The notes beneath the pieces were generated by a model, which was not told the origin of the DNA, did no database searches, and saw nothing but the letters and a program-made list of their open reading frames with translations. This document shows, piece by piece, positions 13,616 to 14,653 of a DNA stretch of 14,653 nucleotides. The stretch spans positions 1-14,653 of the forward strand of contig CAZNDN010000104.1 of NCBI GenBank assembly GCA_964571815.1, in the 5' to 3' direction. Positions within the stretch are counted from its first letter, which is position 1. Each line of letters opens with the position of its first letter. The translations under genes and the position numbers were made by a program. This stretch comes from CAZNDN01 sp964571815. GTDB taxonomy: Bacteria > Fibrobacterota > Chitinivibrionia > Chitinivibrionales > WJKA01.

Positions 13616-14431
13616 ATGTTGCGAAGCTTGAAAGATTTTCAGGGATACACGGTCGAGGCCACTGACGGGTCGATCGGGAAGGTGCGGGATGTGTATTTCG
13701 ACGATGAGACCCGGCACGTGCGGTATGTGGTCGCCTCGATCGGCGACTGGCTGGACCGCCACGACGTACTGATTTCTCCGTGGGCGCTGAAGGAGCCCAC
13801 GAGTCATTCATTTCCGGTCGACCTCACGCGGGAGCAGGTCCGTAATTCCCCCGCCGTGGACACCGCGCAGCCGATATCGCGCCAACAGGAGATTGAACTC
13901 CACGACTATTTCGGCTGGCCAAGCTACTGGGGGTATGTGGGCGTGTCCAATACGCTCGACCCTGCATCGTTCTACCCCTCGGCATCGGAGCTTCGCCGGA
14001 TCCGCGAGAAGGTCGGGGACCTGACGCGTCAACGGGAGCGCGATATCCAGGAACACGGCTACGATCCTCATCTGCGCAGCACGCGGGAGGTGGCCGGCTA
14101 CCGCGTACGGGCACTTGACGGACAGGCAGGGCATGTCGAAGACTTCATTCTTGACACCGATTCCTGGACGATCCGCTACTGCGTGGTTGACACACGCGAC
14201 TGGCTGCCCGGACGCAGGGTCCTGATTGCAGCTTCATGGTTCACGCAAATCGACTGGGGACAAAAACTGATATACATCGAGCTGCGCCGCGCGGACATCG
14301 AGCATGCGCCGGAGTTCGATCCCGACCAACCCGTCAATCGTCACTACGAAGAACGGTTGTACGATTACTACGGTCGTCCCCGCTACTGGGCTTCCGAGGA
14401 AGTTGAACCGGAGCGAAGCGGCCATGCGTAG
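13616..14431 (+). CDS. Protein with two PRC-barrel domains
   Basis: A 271-aa soluble protein; the ATG at 13616 follows AAAGGAGGG by a few bases. The first PRC barrel is residues 1-75: LKDFQGYTVEATDGSIGKVR, VYFDDETRHVRYVVASIGDW and DVLISPWAL. The second is residues 158-235: TREVAGYRVRALDGQAGHVE, FILDTDSWTIRYCVVDTRDW and RVLIAASWF. Each is followed by a similar tail containing a Tyr/Trp-rich sequence (ELHDYFGWPSYWG at 92-104; ERLYDYYGRPRYWA at 247-260), so the protein is an internal duplication of barrel plus tail. PRC barrels occur in photosynthetic reaction centre H subunits, RimM and many stress-associated bacterial proteins. They mediate protein or RNA contacts, and no catalytic residues are expected. 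The next gene overlaps its stop by 8 bp, implying translational coupling. It has the best sigma-54 match in the window upstream. Confidence 0.93.
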   Translation: MLRSLKDFQGYTVEATDGSIGKVRDVYFDDETRHVRYVVASIGDWLDRHDVLISPWALKEPTSHSFPVDLTREQVRNSPAVDTAQPISRQQEIELHDYFGWPSYWGYVGVSNTLDPASFYPSASELRRIREKVGDLTRQRERDIQEHGYDPHLRSTREVAGYRVRALDGQAGHVEDFILDTDSWTIRYCVVDTRDWLPGRRVLIAASWFTQIDWGQKLIYIELRRADIEHAPEFDPDQPVNRHYEERLYDYYGRPRYWASEEVEPERSGHA

Positions 14432-14653
14432 AGGTGCAGGGACAATTTCCACGAAGGGCATCAAAGCCGGCAAGGGCGGAGAAACGCGCCTGGCGGCAGC
14501 GGTCGTGGTTCTCGCCTGGCTGCTCGCTGTGACGTTCGCGGCGGACGACGACGGGGATCGCGACCGGGCAATTCTCCGAACTCTTGAAACCGATCTGGAG
14601 GGCGACCCTGCCGTACAGGCCCATCTTATCGACATACAGGTCAGCGACGGCAT
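14424..14653 (+). CDS. BON-domain protein with N-terminal signal or anchor, truncated by the window end
   Basis: The ATG at 14424 lies inside the end of the PRC-barrel gene (shared ATGCGTAG) in another frame, and the frame stays open to the window edge (76 complete codons). After a basic start there is a hydrophobic segment LAAAVVVLAWLLAVTFA (about residues 24-40), a signal peptide or anchor, then an acidic linker. Next comes the beginning of a BON domain: RAILRTLETDLEGDPAVQAH and LIDIQVSDG. BON domains occur in OsmY-type periplasmic and membrane-attached proteins and bind phospholipid. Together with the coupled PRC-barrel protein this suggests an envelope-stress function. Domain count and C terminus are not visible. 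Confidence 0.82.
   Translation, partial: MRRGAGTISTKGIKAGKGGETRLAAAVVVLAWLLAVTFAADDDGDRDRAILRTLETDLEGDPAVQAHLIDIQVSDG

Overview
The window is about 60% or more G+C by eye. It holds two runs of exactly 100 N (1619-1718 and 4563-4662), so it looks like a scaffolded draft or metagenome contig whose gene order across the gaps is assumed. I see no rRNA, tRNA, CRISPR array or transposase. The organism is probably an uncultured Gram-negative bacterium: there is a signal-peptide-bearing, beta-rich envelope protein, Shine-Dalgarno starts, and a short sigma-70 factor lacking region 1.1, as in Bacteroidota and other FCB-group lineages. Several intergenic regions carry sigma-54-type (-24/-12) elements, so the host probably has RpoN. 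I cannot name the phylum with confidence.

Left part (1-1618), minus strand: the 5' end of an alkaline-phosphatase-superfamily protein that runs off the left edge, then a two-gene unit (an unrecognised 194-aa protein followed by a 62-aa SAP/Rho-N-like, cysteine-rich protein). A long tripartite inverted repeat lies next to the first gap.

Middle (1719-6374), plus strand: a diverged PTS Enzyme I missing its N terminus in the gap; a 436-bp spacer with a foldable leader; a sigma-70 family factor; the second gap; a probable outer-membrane protein followed closely by pterin-4a-carbinolamine dehydratase; a stand-alone Lrp/AsnC effector (RAM) domain; and an intrinsic terminator.

Right part (6416-13149), minus strand: an unrecognised 169-aa protein, a small membrane-anchored coiled-coil protein, a 1062-aa MASE3-PAS-GAF-GAF histidine kinase, a CPA2 cation/proton antiporter, a diverged PEBP/YbhB protein and a stand-alone receiver. 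Divergent from the receiver, on the plus strand, are a two-domain PRC-barrel protein and a BON-domain protein cut by the right edge.

The most interesting theme is regulatory. The receiver, the histidine kinase, the small membrane protein and the PRC-barrel/BON pair each have, in the correct orientation, an upstream intergenic element with the GG-N10-GC architecture of a sigma-54 promoter. A fifth, imperfect one precedes the 194-aa gene. With envelope and stress-type gene products and a two-component system, this suggests a sigma-54-controlled envelope or stress regulon. That is an inference from motifs and layout, not a demonstrated system.
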